A stretch of 8,048 nucleotides of DNA, from the NCBI GenBank assembly GCA_910588955.1, contig CAJURQ010000054.1:1-8048 (forward strand), read 5' to 3'. Every line of letters begins with the position of its first letter. The first letter of the stretch is position 1. Under the pieces are notes generated by a model. That model worked only from the letters and a program-made list of their open reading frames with translations, did no database searches and was not told the origin of the DNA. Positions 7,046 through 8,048 of the stretch are shown piece after piece. This DNA is from an uncultured Lachnospiraceae bacterium. Its GTDB lineage: Bacteria; Bacillota; Clostridia; Lachnospirales; Lachnospiraceae. A program made the translations under genes and the position numbers.

Positions 7046-7396
7046 TTATTTTTGAAAGAAATTATGGATACGAGCCTTGTAGAAGGCTATATCTTCTTTT
7101 TTGAAGTCCTTTACGTGTCCGGAAAGGAACGTCAGCACGTCCTCCTCGCTGTAATAGGTCTTTTTGCCGAGCGTCTTGTACGGCAACGCGCCGGTGCTGC
7201 GGTAGCGTTGCAGGGTGCGCTTGCTGATCTGGAGCAGCATGCAGAGGTCCTGGTTGTCGAACATCCTGATACGGTCCATCGGGTCCGGGGCTTTGCCGGA
7301 CGGCTGCAAGGAAAGCAGCAGTTCGTCCTGACGGTCGAGCCGTTCCGTCAGTTTCCGCATCCAGTCCTCGAAATTGTTTCGGGTAAGCAGTTCCAT
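7046..7396 (-). CDS. Small helix-turn-helix DNA-binding protein 2 (Xis2d-like position)
   Basis: This 116-residue protein has an N-terminal helical region (about 8-32, consistent with a short coiled coil). A MerR/excisionase-type winged HTH follows at about 46-91: DNQDLCMLLQISKRTLQRYR with the recognition helix at ISKRTLQRYR (57-66), then a wing ending in KTYYSEEDVLTFL (79-91). The tail is basic and aromatic. It follows HTH protein 1 with a 3-bp gap and has a strong ribosome site, and it precedes the DUF3945 gene by 19 bp. In CTnDOT two small HTH proteins at this operon position, Xis2c and Xis2d, act in excision. I infer the same kind of role, or regulation of the operon, from position and fold only. 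Sequence identity to Xis2d was not checked. Confidence 0.88.
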   Translation of the reverse strand: MELLTRNNFEDWMRKLTERLDRQDELLLSLQPSGKAPDPMDRIRMFDNQDLCMLLQISKRTLQRYRSTGALPYKTLGKKTYYSEEDVLTFLSGHVKDFKKEDIAFYKARIHNFFQK

Positions 7397-7399
7397 ACG

Positions 7400-7759
7400 T
7401 CACGTCCTCCTTCCTCTGGGTTTGCCGCCGCCCGTGCGCAGCGTGTGGTTGCGTTTCAGTTCCGTCGGTGTCGCCGTGTCCTCCACCACGGTGCAGTCCG
7501 CAAGCAGGCGGTCGATTTCCGATTGGCGGTAGCGGCACTTGCCGCGCAGCACGACATAGGCGATGCGCTGTTCGCTGCGCATGCGCTGGAGGGTGCGGCA
7601 ACTCACGTTCAGCAGGTGCGCCGCCTCGCGGGTGGTGAGCAGCCTGTCGGGGGATTCTTCCTTCCTCCCGCCGGAAACGGCACGCACGTGTGCCGCTATC
7701 TCGGCTATCTGTTCCGTCAATGCGGTGAAGGCGGAACTTTCCATCGTTATCACTTTCAT
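7400..7759 (-). CDS. Small helix-turn-helix DNA-binding protein 1 (Xis2c-like position)
   Basis: This 119-residue protein is the first gene of the leftward operon. A helical N-terminus (about 5-27) is followed by an excisionase/MerR-type HTH (about 40-87): TTREAAHLLNVSCRTLQRMR with the recognition helix at VSCRTLQRMR (52-61), then the wing KCRYRQSEIDRLL (74-86). A basic tail ends in GGGKPRGRRT. The start at 7759 is preceded by AAAGGA about 8 bases upstream. An internal Met at codon 6 is possible but leaves that site too far away. The position and fold match the small recombination directionality/regulatory proteins of CTnDOT-like elements. The paired arrangement with HTH protein 2 suggests the two act together on the same DNA site (inference). 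Confidence 0.87.
   Translation of the reverse strand: MKVITMESSAFTALTEQIAEIAAHVRAVSGGRKEESPDRLLTTREAAHLLNVSCRTLQRMRSEQRIAYVVLRGKCRYRQSEIDRLLADCTVVEDTATPTELKRNHTLRTGGGKPRGRRT
7406..7412 (-). promoter_or_regulatory. Strong Shine-Dalgarno site for HTH protein 2
   Basis: The minus strand reads AAGGAGG nine bases before the ATG at 7396, inside the last codons of HTH protein 1. Bacteroidota genes seldom use such a complete site, and the other starts here lack one. It supports the chosen start and suggests that HTH protein 2 is translated efficiently in its own right. Confidence 0.65.
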
Positions 7760-7827
7760 ATTCAGTCCTTTCTTTTGGTTTCTGTGGCAAAATTCGGCAA
7801 TAAACCAAAGGGGCTTTAACAGCTCAC

Positions 7828-7842
7828 TACGTGTCTCACGTA
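7828..7842. repeat. 15-bp palindrome, candidate operator
   Basis: TACGTG and CACGTA flank a 3-base spacer (TCT) as a perfect 6+6 inverted repeat. It lies about 70 bp upstream of the HTH protein 1 start. No T-run follows on either strand, so it does not look like a terminator. A dimeric protein-binding site is the simplest reading. Confidence 0.5.
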
Positions 7843-7852
7843 AGATTTTTAT

Positions 7853-7915
7853 GGGAAATGGCTCCGTAACCCGGACAGACAGCGCAACATACAGCCTTTT
7901 AGCGGGAAACGGCTC
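7853..7915. repeat. Pair of 12-bp direct repeats, GGGAAAYGGCTC
   Basis: GGGAAATGGCTC (7853-7864) and GGGAAACGGCTC (7904-7915) differ at one position and start 51 bp apart, close to five helical turns. They lie upstream of both diverging genes and are plausible binding sites for a regulator or excisionase. No protein can be assigned from sequence alone. Confidence 0.5.
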
Positions 7916-7934
7916 GTGTTCACGGCTGTGACGT

Positions 7935-7942
7935 TACCTTTG
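7935..7942 (+). promoter_or_regulatory. Bacteroidota-type -7 promoter element for the rightward gene
   Basis: TACCTTTG matches the Bacteroidota -7 consensus TAnnTTTG exactly and lies 25 bp before the ATG at 7968. That would give a short leader of under 20 bases. The -33 TTTG element is not clearly present at the usual spacing, so an activator may be needed. Confidence 0.5.
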
Positions 7943-7967
7943 TGGCAAACTCTGAAATGTTTTGCTT

Positions 7968-8048
7968 ATGGAAATAGTATCTATCGAGAAAAGGACCTTC
8001 GAGATGATGGTGGCGTCCTTCAACGCCCTCTCGGAGAAGGTTGCCGCC
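7968..8048 (+). CDS. Start of a divergent small HTH protein (27 residues visible)
   Basis: An ATG opens a frame that stays open for 27 codons to the window edge, beginning MEIVSIEKRTFEMMVASF. This N-terminus resembles the leading helix of small HTH proteins common in Bacteroidales mobile elements, and it parallels the N-termini of the two HTH proteins on the other strand (KVITMESSAFTALTEQI, for example). The HTH itself would lie beyond the window. A good -7 promoter element sits 25 bp upstream. It may be a regulator facing the leftward operon, but the visible part alone cannot prove the family. Confidence 0.65.
   Translation, partial: MEIVSIEKRTFEMMVASFNALSEKVAA

Larger units (their letters stand above)
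7760..7967. promoter_or_regulatory. Divergent control region between the leftward HTH-topB operon and the rightward HTH gene
   Basis: These 208 bp hold no gene that I can support and separate two diverging genes. They contain the rightward promoter element at 7935-7942, a 15-bp palindrome at 7828-7842, and two 12-bp direct repeats at 7853-7864 and 7904-7915. For the leftward operon the best -7 candidate is GAATTTTG (7788-7795, minus strand), one mismatch from TAnnTTTG and without a clear -33 partner. In CTnDOT the equivalent operon is activated by RteC binding upstream of its promoter, so operator sites here are expected. Which repeat serves is unknown. Confidence 0.6.

Noticed and set aside
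5368..7104. Long plus-strand open frame (578 codons) opposite DUF3945, with apparent hydrophobic stretches resembling membrane helices
   Set aside because: The Leu/Phe-rich stretches are the reverse complement of Lys/Glu/Gln codons in the DUF3945 linker, so this is not a membrane protein.

Overview
The window looks like part of the conserved excision/transfer-associated backbone of a Bacteroidales integrative and conjugative element (ICE) of the CTnDOT-like kind, or a close relative. The basis is the gene set and order on the minus strand: two small helix-turn-helix (HTH) proteins, a DUF3945-type protein, a plasmid-type topoisomerase III, a DUF1896 protein and a giant N6-adenine methylase(-helicase). 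In CTnDOT the corresponding order is xis2c, xis2d, orf3, exc. Bacteroidota-style signals agree: TAnnTTTG-type promoter elements and A-rich, mostly Shine-Dalgarno-free leaders. By eye the sequence is more GC-rich than a typical Bacteroides chromosome. The exact host cannot be named.

Layout from right to left, following minus-strand transcription. At 7968-8048 (+) is the first 27 codons of a divergent gene that probably encodes another HTH protein. A 208-bp divergent control region (7760-7967) holds a good promoter for that gene, a pair of 12-bp near-identical direct repeats and a 15-bp palindrome. The leftward operon then runs HTH protein 1 (7759-7400), a 3-bp gap, HTH protein 2 (7396-7046), a 19-bp gap, DUF3945 protein (7026-5437), a 59-bp gap, and topoisomerase III (5377-3287). 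After a 164-bp gap with a hairpin terminator and further inverted repeats come the DUF1896 protein (3122-2670) and the giant methylase (2680 to beyond position 1). Those last two overlap by 11 bp.

Working model (inference): the small HTH proteins act as excisionase-like or regulatory DNA-binding factors. Topoisomerase III and its DUF3945 partner act on the excised or transferring DNA. The DUF1896 and methylase module, separately controlled behind a terminator and leader, modifies or remodels element DNA, possibly for protection in a new host.

Three things stand out beyond ordinary annotation. First, the 164-bp gap before DUF1896 contains nested hairpins, with an outer ~17-bp stem ending directly at the DUF1896 start codon. 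Second, the same ~17-27-bp sequence occurs in inverted orientation on the other side of topB, so topB is bracketed by inverted repeats. Third, the DUF3945 protein carries three diverged copies of a ~40-residue repeat whose spacing matches the C-terminal domain of the neighbouring topoisomerase. No tRNA, rRNA, CRISPR array, insertion sequence or attachment site was seen. The long plus-strand open frames over the methylase, topB and DUF3945 genes are antisense shadows.
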